This document shows, piece after piece, positions 11,701 through 22,867 of a stretch of 64,000 nt of DNA (positions within the stretch are counted from its first letter, which is position 1; every line of letters begins with the position of its first letter). This DNA comes from Amia ocellicauda (Eukaryota > Chordata > Actinopteri > Amiiformes > Amiidae): NCBI RefSeq assembly GCF_036373705.1, contig NC_089863.1:5056857-5120856 (forward strand). Reading direction: 5' to 3'. The notes below the pieces were generated by a model. That model was not told the DNA's origin and ran no database searches. It saw nothing but the letters and a program-made list of their open reading frames with translations. The translations under genes were made by a program, and so were the position numbers.

Positions 11701-14700
11701 GTTATGTTGAGTGTGTGTGTGCATCAGTTATATAATATTGTGTGTCAGTGATGTCATGTTTGTGTGTTGTCAGTGATGATGTCATGTTTGTGTGTGTCTG
11801 TGTCAGTGCTGATGTAATGTGTGTGCGATGATGTAACGTGCATTTGTGTGTGTGTGTGCAGTTCCAGGTGGACCGTCTGAACCCCATGTGGACGTCCTCG
11901 CTGTCCCTGGGGGTGATCGGGAACTGTCCCGAGAGGCTCAACTTCCCGGCCACCGCCTGCTGCCTGAAGCGCTCGTCCTGGCTGCTGCAGCGGGACTCGG
12001 TCTTTCACAACGCCCTCAAGGTACGCTCCCTCTCCCTTCCTCTCTCTCTCTCTCTCTCTCCCCCTCCCTCCTTCCCTCCCTCCCTCCCTCTCACCCTCTC
12101 TGTTGCACGCCCGTGCCCACTCTCTGTCCCTCTATCTCCGCAGATCTGCGAGAACTACGGGCCCAACCTGGACACCTGCCCCGAGGGCACTGTGCTGGGC
12201 CTGCTGGTGGACGCCAACAGCTGCCTGCACCTGTACGTGAACGGCATGGACCAGGGCGTGGCGGCGCAGGACATCCCCAGCCCCTGCTTCCCCATCCTGG
12301 ACCTGTACGGCCAGTGTGAGCAGGTACGGCCCCAGTCTCTCTCTCGTACCTTCTCACTCTGCTACACTCTTCCACTCTCTGTCACTCACTTTCACTGTTA
12401 CTCTCCCACTCTCACTGTCCAACTCTGTTTCTCTTTCTCTTTCATCTTTCTCCCTCCCACTTTCTCTCTCTCCCACTTTCATCTTTCACTCACTTTCTCT
12501 TACTCTCACTTTCTCTCTCCCACTTTCTCTTATTCTCACTTTCATCTTTCACTCACTTTCTCTCTCTCCCACTTTCAGTTACTCTCCCACTTTCTCTTAC
12601 TTTCTCACTTTCATCTTTCACTCACTTTCTCTCTCTCTCCCACTTTCTCTTACTTTCTCACTTTCATCTTTCACTCTCACTTTCTTACTCTCTCACTTTC
12701 TCTTACTCTCACTTTCATCTTTCTCTCTCTCCCACTTTCTCTCTCTCACTTGTAAGACTGTAATAGTAAACAGTGAGTAAAGGAAGGTCCCTACACACTG
12801 AGTAGTAACAGTATGCATGATGTCAGACACCCTTATCCAGGGCAGCGCACAGGTCACACACTGACAAGCGCTCCAGACGTGCAGTGACACAGTCGGCACA
12901 CACCACACCGAGCGCACAACCGCCCAGGACAGCGGGCACGTCAGTGCCAACACCGAGCCGCGCCGCACACCTCTGTTTGAGCGTGTCGCCCCCTGATTAA
13001 TGCCGACCCCCAGGGGCCCCGGACTGCGTGTGCCCTGTCCCCTCTGACCGCTTGTGCCTCCCGCAGGTCACCATCGTGACGAACGACGTGCCGGCGGTGG
13101 GGGCGGAGGGCAGCGACTCCCGATGCCAGGGCGACATGGAGAAGGCGGACATGGTGGACGGTGAGTCGGCGCTGGCAGGACGTCTCCTTACCGTGACACA
13201 GTCCAGGGAGATGTTCTTATGATTATTATTATTATGGGATGGACTATAATGAGGGAAAGGGGGAGAGGGAGGGAGAGAGGAGTGCCAGCTGACCGGAGGT
13301 GCCCTCTATTTGTCTGCCCCCCAGGCATCAAGGAGAGTGTGTGCTGGACGCCCCCCCCGGAGGTGAACCCCATGAAGACCTGCGAGTACCAGGCCATGTG
13401 CTCCCGCTTCAAGGACCTGCTGACGCTGCCAGGTGAGGCCCAGGCCGTGCCGGTCACTTCCCCCTGTGAAAACATGCAGCCTTTCTGTATCATTTTCTCT
13501 TTGTCTTCCTCTTCCTCCCTCGCTCCCTGCCTCCTCCACCCTCCCTCCCCTATTCTTCTCTCTCTCTCCTCCTCCCTCTCTCCCTCCCTCTTTCTCTCCT
13601 CCTCCCTGTCTTCTCCTACCACCCTCTTTCCCCTCTCTTTCTCCCTCCCTCCCTCCTAAACCTCTTCTTCTCTCCCCCACCTTTCCCTCTTCTCCTTCTT
13701 CAACCCTCGTTCCCCTCTTTACTCCTCCTACCCCGTCCTTCCCCACTCTTATCTCCCCTTCTCTCCTCCCTCTCTTCTCCTTCTACCACCCCTCCTTCCC
13801 CTCTTTTTTCCTCCTCCCCCTCTCTCCCCCTCCCAGACGGCTACTTCAACGAGGACGCCAAGTTCAACCTGTGCTACTGTGAGTCGTGCCACAAGCTGCG
13901 GGGCGACGAGGCCTACTACAAGCGCGGGGAGCCGCCCCGGGACTACGCCCTGCCCTTCGGCTGGTGCCGCTTCGCCCTGAGGTGACCACGCGCCCGTGAC
14001 ACGCGGCTCACACGCGGCTCACACGCGACCGCTGTAGTCTCGAACCCGTGTGTCCTTCTCCTGAGACTGATACACCCTCCTCCCCCCCCCAGGATCAACC
14101 CCCGCTGCGACGTGGCCAACGCCTTCAAGAAGTGGCACATCGCCTACCACGGCACCAGCGTGAGCAGCCTGCGCCGCACCCTGGACCACGGGCAGCTCAT
14201 CTCAGGTGGGCGTGGCGCTGGGGGGTCCGCGTTGGGGACGGGGATCCCACAGCTGTATTAGAGGACCCCCTGCCCTGCTGGTTCTTGTTCCATCAGAGCT
14301 TAGATAAATAATGGAGCCTTAGATTGCATTGTCAGTTCAATTAAGCAATTAAGATCTCTGAGGTCTTAATTGCTTAATTGCTGGACTTCTATCAGAATCA
14401 CTACAGTGTAGAATCCTAGTTTGGGGAAAGTTCCAGAATGTGTTTGTTCTAAATGTGTTGGAACCCTGTCGGATTCTCTCCCCGCCCCCGCCCCCGCCCC
14501 CGCCCCCCCGCAGGCAGCACGTCCATCTTCTCGGTGACCCCGACCAAGGCCGAGGTCCAGAATGGCTACAGCGAGCCCGAGGAGAACAGCGCCCCCGAGA
14601 GGGAGGCGCCCAAAGTCAAGCTCTCGCCCACCATGCGCTACTCCGGCCTGGACGTCTTCGCGCCCAAAGTGCAGTGAGTCTCTGTTTGTTTTTCACGTTT

Positions 14701-15306
14701 CCGTCTTTTCTTTCGCTCCATCCCGTGTATCCTGTGAGGCCCGTGCTTGGCCCACCCCCCCCGATGCCCCCAGGGCAGGGCAGCAGAGCCTTGGGATTGT
14801 TGATGACCTCACAGTCCTTTAACAAATTAATTAATTCAGTCATGGCTTCATCGCTGAGAATGCTCACTCTATTTCTCCCTGCCTCTCTTTCTCTGTCTCT
14901 CCCTCCCCCCATCTCTCACCCTCCCTCTTTCCTCTCTCCTTTCTTCTCTTTCTCCCTCCCTCTCCCTCCCTCTCCTTCCCCGTCGCTCTTCTTCTCTTTC
15001 TCTCTGTCCCTCCCTCTCCCTCCTTCTTCCCTCCCCCCCCCTCATTCCTCTCTCCTCTCCCTCCCTCTCCTTCCCCCTCTCCCTCCCTCCCTCCCTCTCA
15101 GATTCAGAGACCCCCGCTCGCACCGCTACCAGCAGGCCCAGGTGGCGTTCCAGGTGTGCGTGCGGCCGGGCTCCTACAAGGCGGGCCCCCAGTCTCTGGG
15201 CCTGAGCGAGCCGCTGGACCCGCGCTTCAGCAACGCCGAGATCGAGTGGATCACGAAGGAGGCGGGCGGCACCCTGCTGTACGGGCTGCTGGTGCGCGTC
15301 GAGTGA
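1397..15306 (+). CDS. neurl4: neuralized-like protein 4 (NEURL4), 5' end missing
   Basis: NEURL4 is a centriolar NHR-repeat adaptor that works with the ubiquitin ligase HERC2 and limits CP110. Exons by GT-AG: 1397-1973, 2180-2248, 2734-3116, 3512-3623, 3814-3902, 4590-4662, 4750-5025, 5153-5334, 5679-5764, 5899-6061, 7191-7392, 7540-7616, 7706-7784, 8333-8502, 8761-8889, 8980-9125, 9573-9788, 10295-10393, 10540-10710, 10847-11011, 11868-12020, 12144-12323, 13066-13160, 13325-13432, 13837-13981, 14093-14205, 14514-14673, 15102-15306. They sum to 4,623 nt, an exact multiple of three, ending at TGA 15304. NHR repeats: exon 1 (partial), exons 3-7, 7-10, 11-15, 16-19 and 20-23, with the recurrent VVDLYG-type motif. 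The unique C-terminus ([39 protein letters not shown], ending LLVRVE) is diagnostic. An acidic linker (about 1795-1880) follows NHR1. The upstream N-terminus, roughly 80-100 residues, lies off the window. Confidence 0.96.
4078..4553 (+). repeat. intron segment duplicated at 9175-9554
   Basis: This intronic stretch and 9175-9554 share the same order of parts: a (GT)n run, a 'cttctccaaccaccc' block, 'tgtggtcactagtgtctctc', a long CT-rich tract, and then a conserved block of about 100 bp (4444-4543) starting 'tcaaattcaaaatgt' and ending 'aaacagaaaccaccctctc'. The end block resembles the 3' tails of fish retroposons ('tttattggcatgac'). Confidence 0.75.
5365..5575 (+). repeat. 43-bp minisatellite, about 5 copies
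   Basis: Tandem units of about 43 bp built around 'ggccaataggag' and 'gagtcagg' sit in the neurl4 intron after exon 5153-5334. Two sub-types (ending 'tctcgccccacc' or 'tcaagacccacc') alternate, which suggests an earlier dimer unit. Confidence 0.85.
6114..7120. mobile_element. non-autonomous hAT element
   Basis: The ends are inverted: 'cagtgttcattt' at 6114, and 'aaatgaacacta' finishing at 7120. The subterminal sequence is rich in 'gactaaaact' and 'cgaaaac' motifs, as in known fish hAT elements. The flanks are ctcctgtg (6106-6113) and cttccgtg (7121-7128), an 8-bp duplication matching at 6 of 8 positions with both differences transitions. Eight bp is the hAT target-site length. No transposase frame was found. 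It interrupts the neurl4 intron between exons 5899-6061 and 7191-7392. A palindrome-rich core lies at 6370-6470. Confidence 0.82.
9175..9554 (+). repeat. intron segment duplicated from/to 4078-4553
   Basis: Second copy of the block described at 4078-4553, including the end block at 9445-9544. It lies about 20 bp before exon 9573. The two copies occupy non-equivalent introns: after an NHR2 exon ending in LDELQ, and after an NHR5 exon ending in DELFE. Confidence 0.75.
9838..10135 (+). repeat. GT-rich minisatellite in neurl4 intron
   Basis: Imperfect tandem repetition of 'gtgtgtccctgtgtgtcc' variants with an interspersed longer unit containing 'cttgcatctctttgtcttt'. It produces several repetitive open frames on both strands, which I do not regard as genes. 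Confidence 0.85.
10160..10256. repeat. short dispersed repeat fragment
   Basis: This contains 'ccccaaccctggtcctgga', a phrase seen in many fish interspersed repeats. A shorter related string ('taatccccagccctggtcc') recurs near 22990. No ends were resolved. Confidence 0.45.
11021..11590 (+). repeat. 40-bp minisatellite, about 13-14 copies
   Basis: The unit is exactly 40 bp over 11061-11500 and carries 'cctccgactctctagacca' plus a variable half ('gtccccgactccgac' or 'atcccggactccgac'). The array starts right after the donor of exon 10847-11011. Copy variants are interspersed rather than in blocks. Unit length breaks down after about 11480. Confidence 0.93.
12330..12755 (+). repeat. CT-rich tandem repeat in neurl4 intron
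   Basis: Repeats of 'ctcactttctct', 'ttcatctttcactca' and 'ctctctcccactttc' fill this intron interval on the sense strand. This is the strongest example of the pyrimidine bias of neurl4 introns. It gives serine/phenylalanine/leucine-rich read-through frames that are not genes. Confidence 0.85.
14262..14400. repeat. partial fold-back repeat related to 47240-47400
   Basis: It shares 'ccctgctggttcttgttcca' (one mismatch to the 47.25-kb element) and alternating 'caattaagcaattaag' / 'cttaattgcttaattg' arms. One end is missing or diverged. It lies in the penultimate neurl4 intron region between exons 14093-14205 and 14514-14673. Confidence 0.55.
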
Positions 15307-17190
15307 CGGGGTTTTGTACAGACTGTCTTTGTTATTTTATTTTTGGATGGGGGGGGCAGGAAGAGACACTGCCTGCACTTTATGTTGGGGAAGCAGGCGA
15401 TTCGTTTTTGTTTGTTTTTTATAGACGTCCCATTGGCCGACTCACTCGCTCTCGCAACACACACACCCTTCACAGATTCTCTCTCCCTATCACCCTGTCT
15501 CCCTCCTTTTCTCCCTCACTTTTTGTCTCTCCCTCCCTCCCTACCCCCCTCTCGCTCTCACCTTCTCCCTCCCTTTCCCCATCACCCCCTCCTTCTCCCT
15601 CCCTCTCACCCTCTCTCCATTCCCTCTCCCTCCCTTTCTCTCTCTCTCCCTATCACCCTCCCTCCCTTGCTTTCACCTTCTCCCTCCCTTAACCCCTCAT
15701 CCCCTCCTTCCCTCCCTCTCTCCCTCCCTCTCTCACTGCCGGGCCTCCTGACCTGGACTGACGGGGTGAACCGAACTCTTTCTCTCCGGACTCGGGGGTC
15801 TCCTGTATGTGGGGGGGGCTGAAGAGTTCTCAGCTGACAACAAAACCTCACACGAGCCAGACTGGATTAAACTGGATCGAGGGAGCTCCTGATTGGGCCC
15901 ACGGACACTGTGCCCCCCAGGCCCGGGGGCCCGGCGGACCCCCAGACCGCCCCGCTCGCGGTCGGCACTTCCCGCCCCACCCCGGGCCCCCGTCCGCCCG
16001 CTCTCCGGACTCGCTCGGACTCCATCGTACGTCTCCTCCCCTCCGGCGTCTCTCCTGCAGTCGGGGGGCCCGGTCCCGACGCGCCCCCCACCCTCCAGAA
16101 AGCACACCCGGGCGGGAACGGGACGCCGGCGTTGTGTGTACGAGACCGGGACCCTGCCGGGGGTGGGATCGGCCGGGAGATGGAGACCACCCTGAGACTG
16201 CGGTCGGCCCCCCCACCCCCCACGCCTGGAAGCCAAGAGTTATTTATTTTTATTTTTTTAACAGTATTTTAAGTTTACAGCCGTATTGACTTTACAGACG
16301 TTTACCACTGTATCGGGGCGCAGTCTGCACTCTGCGGCCCGCAGCGTGGGGGGGCCGTCTCAGTCGGAAAGGTTGCCCAAGTGGGTCCCTTCGCAGTGGC
16401 CCCGACTTGTAGGCCCTTTTGATACCCCACCATCGCTCCCAGTCTCTGCTGATTACCCCCCCAGCCCTTTAATTAGTTAATTGGCCACAAGTCTGCAGGA
16501 CCACACTTGAGACCTTTGACACGCTTCACCCTGCGCACCCCCACCCCCACAAATGGCGCTTCCCGTAGCAGCTAGCCGGGTTGAAGGTTTGGGGGGGTTC
16601 TGCGGTGAAGGAGAAGGAGAAGACCTCTGTCCCCCCCCCACCCCCACGGTACATCGGTGCGTCCGTCCCAGAGGGCTCCTGGAATCGTCCTCCCGCGCTG
16701 AAATGCGACCCCTGGAGAGCGGGGGGGTGTCGCTTCTGTGTTTATCTTTTGAGAGACTAAAGCGGATCCGCCCCCACACCCTCCTCCTCCTCGGTCTGTT
16801 TTTGTTTGGTTGCTTCGTCATTCGTCTCCGTGTCTCACCCGTGTCCGTCACGCCAAGTGCTTTCTGGGGGAACGGAGGCTGTTTTTGTCCTCTGGGCTGG
16901 GAGGTGAGGGTGGGGGGGAATGGGGTGATGGAGTAAAAAACTAAAAACAAATGTTAGACTCTTCTCCACACACCGCCAACACACGCATTATAATTTATTT
17001 GTCGAAGGAAGGACGAGCCGAAATGTGAATCTCCGGGGTGTTCGGACTCCGGAAAGCTGCTTTTCTTTGTATGTTTTTTTTTTTTGTATTATTATTTGTC
17101 TTTTTTTTTTTTCTGTCGTCGTCGCTGTTGTTGTACAGACTGTTACATATGAATCATATCTTCCTGATTTGTAAAGAACAAAGATAAATT
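15307..17190 (+). other. neurl4: probable neurl4 3' UTR
   Basis: Sequence after the neurl4 stop is non-coding. It opens with a CT-rich run (15480-15735), then becomes GC-rich, and finally AT-rich with T-runs (17070-17115). I found no perfect AATAAA near the end; 'agataaa' at about 17179 followed by a GT-rich stretch is the best candidate for 3' processing. The overlapping antisense frames at 15.7-16.2 kb look like GC-rich artefacts. Confidence 0.45.
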
Positions 17191-17544
17191 ATGCACATTG
17201 TATGAACCCGCCTGGCGTCTGGGCTCAGTCCTTCCCCGCGGCGGTGGGCCGGCGACGGAGCGAGAAGGTGGTGGTGAAATGATCTGGCCGAACGGGAGGG
17301 ACAGAGGGACAGAGGACGCCTTTACAGGGGCCATTGGGCACCAGGCAGGCGACCGCCACAGCCACCGGGAAACTGATTTCGTCCGATTCGTCCCCTCTCC
17401 CGGAGTGTCAAGAGCGGAGACGGTTTGGCACAGTGACGGGATATGTGTGCAGTGCATTGTGGGAAAGAATCGAGGAAGGCCCCTAAGAGCGGGGCCCCTG
17501 GATCACTGTGTCCCACTGGTGTCAGATTCGCACAGCACTGTGAA

Positions 17545-18395
17545 AGATTGTGTGTCTGTGTGTGTGAGAAAGAGGGAAGAGATTGTGTGTGTGTGTGAGA
17601 GAGACAGCGGGAGGAGAGATTGTGTGTGTGTGAGAGAGAGACAGCGGGAGGAGAGATTGTGTGTGTGTGTGAGAGAGACAGCGGGAGGAGAGATTGTGTG
17701 AGAAAGAGGGAAGAGAGATTGTGTGTGTGTGTGTGAGAGAGTGAGGAGAGATTGTGTGTGTGTGTGTGAGAGACAGCGGGAGGAGAGATTGTGTGTGTGA
17801 GAGAGAGAGAGAGGGAAGAGAGATTGTGTGTGTGAGAGAGAGGGAAGAGAGATTGTGTGTGTGAGAGAGATTGTGTGTGTGTGAGAGAGAGGGAAGAGAG
17901 ATTGTGTGTGTGTGTGTGAGAGAGTGAGGAGAGATTGTGTGTGTGTGTGTGAGAGACAGCGGGAGGAGAGATTGTGTGTGTGAGAGAGAGAGAGAGGGAA
18001 GAGAGATTGTGTGTGTGAGAGAGAGGGAAGAGAGATTGTGTGTGTGAGAGAGATTGTGTGTGTGTGAGAGAGAGGGAAGAGAGATTGTGTGTGTGTGTGT
18101 GAGAGAGTGAGGAGAGATTGTGTGTGTGTGTGTGAGAGACAGCGGGAGGAGAGATTGTGTGTGTGAGAGAGAGAGAGAGGGAAGAGAGATTGTGTGTGTG
18201 AGAGAGAGGGAAGAGAGATTGTGTGTGTGAGAGAGATTGTGTGTGTGTGAGAGAGAGGGAAGAGAGATTGTGTGTGAGAGAGGGAGAGGGAAGAGAGATT
18301 GTGTGAGAGAGAGAGGGAGAGGGAAGAGAGATTGTGTGTGTGTGAGAGAGAGAGAGGGAAGAGAGATTGTGTGAGAGAGAGAGGGAGAGGAGAGA
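17545..18395 (+). repeat. GA/GT minisatellite with 183-bp higher-order repeat
   Basis: Short units 'gagagattgtgtgtgtgaga' alternate with 'cagcgggaggagagattg' and 'agagggaagagagattg'. The landmark 'gtgaggagagattg' occurs at 17741, 17924 and 18107, exactly 183 bp apart, so three copies of a higher-order unit are present. Because 183 is divisible by three, the minus strand stays open for more than 340 codons as a low-complexity His/Thr/Ser/Leu repeat; this is an artefact. Confidence 0.93.
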
Positions 18396-19330
18396 GTGGT
18401 AGTGCAGCCCTGTGGTAGCCTGGCGTCGCGTCCCCCTGCGTTTCGTTTCTTGCGCCCTGTGCTGCCAGGTAAGTCTCCAGGTCACCCTGACTCTGCTGGA
18501 GGAAATGGCCCCTGTGGATGGAGGGATACATACTGGGACCTGAAAGGAAAGGGGCGGCGGGTCAGGTTGGGGCCACAGCAGGGGAGGGCCTCTCTATGCA
18601 GGAAAGCAGGGACTGTGAGAAACCTCTTTATCCGCTCGGAGCAGATGGAGGTGTGGACACGGCTGCTCAATAGTAATGTGGTTTATCAACAGAAGCACGC
18701 AATGCGCTCCCTACCCTGGTTCTGCGCCGCCGTGCCGGCAGGGGGCGCTGCCTGGCCTCCCGTAGGCTGCGGGTGGAGGCGGCGCTGGACCCGCTATGGA
18801 GGTGCTGCAGTCCCCGGTAGCCGTGTCTCCTCTGCTCGCCGTTTGAAAGCCGCTTTCTGCTGCTGTGTCACCGGTACGACTGCTCTTCAGCACAGCCCTG
18901 CGCTCTGGGGCGGCTGCAGCTTATCCGCCCGCTGCCGGTTGTTCCTCCCGGTCATGAAATAACGCGATAGTTCGTAAACAAAACGCACATGTCGCCTTAA
19001 ACTCGCAGGTATACAGAGAGACGCATTTCTCTTTCTGTTTATGTATGTATAACATCCAATGTTTAGTATTGTATAATGTATAGTAATGTATTTGATAAGG
19101 GAAATTAACCGGCTCAGGTGGGCGGAATGAAGCGGCACCCCGGCTGCTGCTCCAGCGGCGTGAGGAGAACTTTACACCGCGGCTGCGCAGGGCCTGGGTC
19201 GGGATGCATAGTGCAGGGGCAACTTATCTGTTTGTAAACGTGAAGGTGATACCAAACGAACTCTTGCATTGTCAATTAATAGACAGAGTTAATCAGCTTT
19301 ACTTTAGGAATATAATCATGTATACAATGT
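18396..19330 (+). promoter_or_regulatory. rangrf: GC-rich probable promoter/5' UTR region of rangrf
   Basis: The rangrf start codon lies in an exon that begins at a splice acceptor (19890), so at least one non-coding exon lies upstream. The CpG-richer interval 18700-18960 is the likely promoter. Candidate first-exon donors are 'accg|gtacga' near 18871 and 'cgcag|gtatac' at 19008. Neither can be confirmed by sequence alone. No other coding exon is recognised. Confidence 0.35.
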
Positions 19331-19862
19331 TATGTATTGTATTGTACAATGCACTAGTTAGAGCTCATCTGGATACTGTGTGCAGTTCTGGGCTCCACAC
19401 TTCAAGAAAGATATCGCTGCTCTAGAGGCAGTTCAGAGGAGAGCAACCAGACTTATTCCAGGTCTGAAGGGAAAGTCCTACTGAGAGACTGAGGACCTGA
19501 ACCTTTTCACCCTGGAACAGAGGAGACTACATGGGGACTTGATCCAAGTCTTCAAAATCATGAAAGGCATCGACCACATCAAACCAGAGGAGCTTTTCCA
19601 GATCAGCAGGGACACACGCACCCGGGACACAAATGGAAATTGGGCTTCAAGGCATTCAAGACAGAAAACAGGAGACACTTCTTCACACAGAGAGGCGTCA
19701 CAATCTGAACAAACTCCCCAGCGATGTGGCTGAAGAGACAATTTGTGCACATTTAAAGTCAGACTGGATAGGATCCTTGAATCACTTAGTTATGAATGGA
19801 CACCAAACGAGCACGATGGGGCCAATGGCCTCCTCTCCATTGTACACTTTATGTTTTAACTG
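19331..19862 (+). mobile_element. CR1-like LINE 3' end (copy B)
   Basis: Same family as copy A but on the plus strand. It starts in 'caatgcactagttagagctc', carries the RT C-terminal remnant with stops, and ends in the shared tail through about 19862. It sits in the rangrf 5' intron, about 27 bp before the acceptor of the start-codon exon. It is 5'-truncated. Confidence 0.8.
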
Positions 19863-19923
19863 TAGTGTGTCCCTGTTTGTCTGACCGCAGTGTTGCTGAG
19901 ACCGGTGTTGGTGGTGTGGCACG

Positions 19924-21983
19924 ATGCAGAGCAATGGCACGGAGCCTCACCCTCTGTTTGGCGGCGCCCTCTCCGCCGTGCTGCCCCACAGCGCCCGCGA
20001 CATCAGGTGAGCGGGAGTCTGTGTGTGTCTTACTGTATTTCTCTCGATGTTTCATCCTCTCGCTGTTCTCCTGTGCGTCTTGGTGCCCGTCTCCCTGCAA
20101 ATGTCTGTGTCTGTCTCTCGTTCTGTGCAGCTGTTAAAATGATTGTGTGTAGTTTACAGCAGTGTGTGTCTCTCGTGTCTGTCGGTGTGTGTGTGTAACG
20201 TGAGCGTCTCTTCTGTTGACAGCGAGCTGAGGGAGATCCCAGACAACCAGGAGGTGTTCGCCCACCGGCACAGCGACCAGAGCATCATCGTCGAGCTGCT
20301 GGAGCACCAGGGCCACGTTCCCGACAGCCAGGCCGCCCGGTAAGGGGTCAGGGGTCAGGCAGAGGCACAAAGACACAAACACAGATGCACAGAGTGTGTG
20401 TGTGTTTTTGTAGCTGTGTCTCTGTAGGTGTGTCTGTGTTTTTTGTAGGTGTGTCTGTCAGTGTGTGTGTTTCTGTAGTTGTTTCAGTGTGTTTGTATGT
20501 GTATCTGTGTCACTGTGTGTTTCTGTCCCCGTGTCACTGAGTGTTCTTCCTCCCTCCACGCAGGTTCCACTTCCAGGACGTGGCGGGCAGTAACGAGGCG
20601 GGCGGGGCGGAGGTGCGCAGTGTGGAGCCTCTGTCTGGAGCCCAGCTCTCCCTGCCGGCCTGCAGCTCCGCCTGGCTGCTGAGCGGCACCCAGCTGGTCT
20701 CCAAGTTCAACGAAGAGGTCAGCACGTCAACACAGACCCCCCCACACCTCCTCTCTCCCCCCCAGACACAGATATAAACACCCAGTCATTCACACATGGC
20801 CTGGTGTCGTTTGGCATTTCAGAGCAGCTGTGTGATCAACTCGGGCCACCTTCATGTCGAATTGAACACACTGAACCCTGGAGGTTTTGGCGGCAACCTG
20901 GTGACTAATGGTCTGACAGACGGGTGACTAATTAAAGGAAAAACAACATGCAGTGTCTCAGTGAGGTGTTGGGCACCACGAGCCCCAGAACAGCTTCAAT
21001 GCTCTTGGCACAGATTGTACGAGTCTTTGGACTCTACTGGAGGGATGAACACCATTCTTCCAAAAGATATTCCCTCATTTGGGGTTTTGATGATGGTGGT
21101 GGAGAGCGCTGTCTAACACGTGTCCACACCCCAACCTGTGATCTCCCATAGGTGTTCAATTGGGTTGAGATCTGGTGATCTGGTGGCCATAGCATTTGAT
21201 TCACATCATTTTCATACTCATCACACCATGGGACATTGTCATCCTGGAAGAGACACTCCCATCAGGATAGAAATGTGTCACCATAGGATAAAGGTGATCA
21301 CTCAGAATAACTTTGTAATGATTTGCAGTGACCCTTCCCTCTAAGGGGACAAGTGGACCCAAACCATGCCAGGAAAATGCCCCCCACAGCATAACAGAGC
21401 CTCCGGACCCCCTCACTGTAGGGGTCCAGCAGTCAGGCCTGTCCCGTTCTCTTGGTGTAATTGCTTAATTGTATCATGCAGTACACCTGTTTGGAGGCAT
21501 CTGCATTTGTTAAGTTCCTCCACTCATTTATTCAGGTTTTTCCCTTGAAAAGTGCGAGTGTGTGTGCGAGTGTGTGCGCGCGCACGCACGCATCTGAGTG
21601 AGAGTCTGTCTCTGTCTGTCTGTCTCTGCGTGTGTCTGTGGTTAACTGGCGTTCACCTCTCCCTCCTCAGGCTCAGAACACGGTGGATGTCTACCTGGGT
21701 CTGTTCCGTCTGCCGCAGCACGACACCGACATCCTGGTGACCTTCAACGACCCCGTCCAAATCAGGTGAGCCCCCGGACTCCATCCAGACATGTCTCTCC
21801 CTCTCTCTGTGTGTTGCTCCCCCAGCCCCTCACACCCCTCTTTCCCTCTCCCTCAGTCCTCTCAGCAGTAGCAGCAGCACTGCAGAGGAGGCCCCCAGCA
21901 GCCCGTCCGCCCCCTGGACTCCAGAGGACTTCCGCCTCCTGCTGCACACGCTCTGCCTGCTGGACCCAGGGGTGTTCGGATAG
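19924..21983 (+). CDS. rangrf: Ran guanine nucleotide release factor (MOG1)
   Basis: RANGRF/MOG1 binds Ran and stimulates nucleotide release. In heart it also helps Nav1.5 reach the cell surface. Five coding exons join in frame: 19924-20006, 20223-20339, 20564-20717, 21671-21765, 21857-21983 (576 nt, 191 aa; human is 186 aa). Diagnostic stretches are [12 protein letters not shown] near the N-terminus, [25 protein letters not shown], the [15 protein letters not shown] segment, [18 protein letters not shown], and the C-terminus ending LLDPGVFG. The start is the first ATG after the acceptor at 19890 and matches the family N-terminus. Intron 3 is expanded by a Tc1-like remnant (20925-21548). The gene is convergent with slc25a35, the same pairing as in human. 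Confidence 0.95.
20925..21548 (-). mobile_element. degenerate Tc1-like element (family B, copy 1)
   Basis: The ends carry inverted 'attaaaggaaaaac' (20930) and 'gtttttcccttgaa' (about 21536). The minus strand has a transposase fragment, [20 protein letters not shown] (21360-21416), typical of the region before the second catalytic aspartate; the following catalytic stretch is frame-disrupted. A longer copy lies at 42780-43625. The N-terminal DNA-binding half is deleted here. Confidence 0.75.
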
Positions 21984-22566
21984 CCCCCCTACCGGATTTG
22001 TGTCACGTAACACCAGAGAAGATTGGACGGAGGGGGCAATACAACGAGGGAAAAATGTATAGATCATCGAGTTTCAGACGTTAAAAAACTACCCACGATC
22101 CCCCGGCGCTCTCGGGGTCACAAGGGGGTCAGACTGCAATGTTTGCTTTACAACCCGTGACACGAGTGAGCCAGACGTCAGTGAGATAAAGACTGAGAGA
22201 GCCTGACTGGCTGAGGGGGAGGTTAAGGAGTGTGAAAGGAGTGCAGTCAGGAGAGGAGGAGGATTTTCTTTTCCTGTGGTGGACGAATGCTGCCTGCTGG
22301 CACATTTTTTGCTGGGTTTTCATATTTTTGTGTTTTTCTACCCCCTCCCTCCAGCTGTCGTCCTATACAGCCGTTTCCTCTGGGCAGCGTGTACAGTCCT
22401 CACTAGATACACAATATGGAAAGAGTTTAAGGAATCATTAAAAGAATTCAACAAGACGTTTGTACTGTTTGGGCTTGGTGGTGTTTTTGCTTTTGTTTTA
22501 TGTATATATATATGCTGCCGAGTACAGTTGTGTCCCGTCTGCCTCGGCACGACAAGTAAATAGAAT

Positions 22567-22572
22567 AATAAA
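22567..22572 (+). terminator. rangrf: rangrf poly(A) signal
   Basis: An AATAAA hexamer lies 584 bp after the rangrf stop codon and is the first perfect signal in the sense direction. The downstream sequence has 'gtgtatttgtgtacagtgcg', a GT-rich element as expected. Confidence 0.6.
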
Positions 22573-22861
22573 ACGTACGGTTTGATAAGCAGCAACAGCA
22601 GGATTGCCGGTGTATTTGTGTACAGTGCGTATGGAATGCCTGGCACAGATGGGCCGACCTCCGACCCCGGTCACCTGACTGCGGCACGTGTGACTCCCGC
22701 AGGTGGCTACGGCACGTGTTTGTGTGCGTGTGACTCCCGCAGCCGTTCCGGGTACAAGGACGCCTCGGTCGCATTGTCACCCGTCGCCCAGATGGTTATT
22801 GGAGCTGCCGGCACGGTCGGGACGGTGGTTGAACCGGTTTTTGTATTCATTTCCTTTTCAA

Positions 22862-22867
22862 TTTATT
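22862..22867 (-). terminator. slc25a35: slc25a35 poly(A) signal
   Basis: Plus-strand TTTATT is AATAAA on the minus strand, 314 bp past the slc25a35 stop. If used, the 3' ends of rangrf and slc25a35 are only about 0.25 kb apart. A competing explanation is a chance hexamer in AT-rich sequence. Confidence 0.5.

Noticed and set aside
15733..16272. Overlapping long frames in the neurl4 3' region
   Set aside because: GC-rich 3' UTR gives open frames in several phases; none has a domain or splice support.
17322..18531. Minus-strand open frames of 387 and 342 codons
   Set aside because: They are translations of the GA/GT minisatellite; the composition is His/Thr/Ser/Leu repeats and the openness follows from the 183-bp period.
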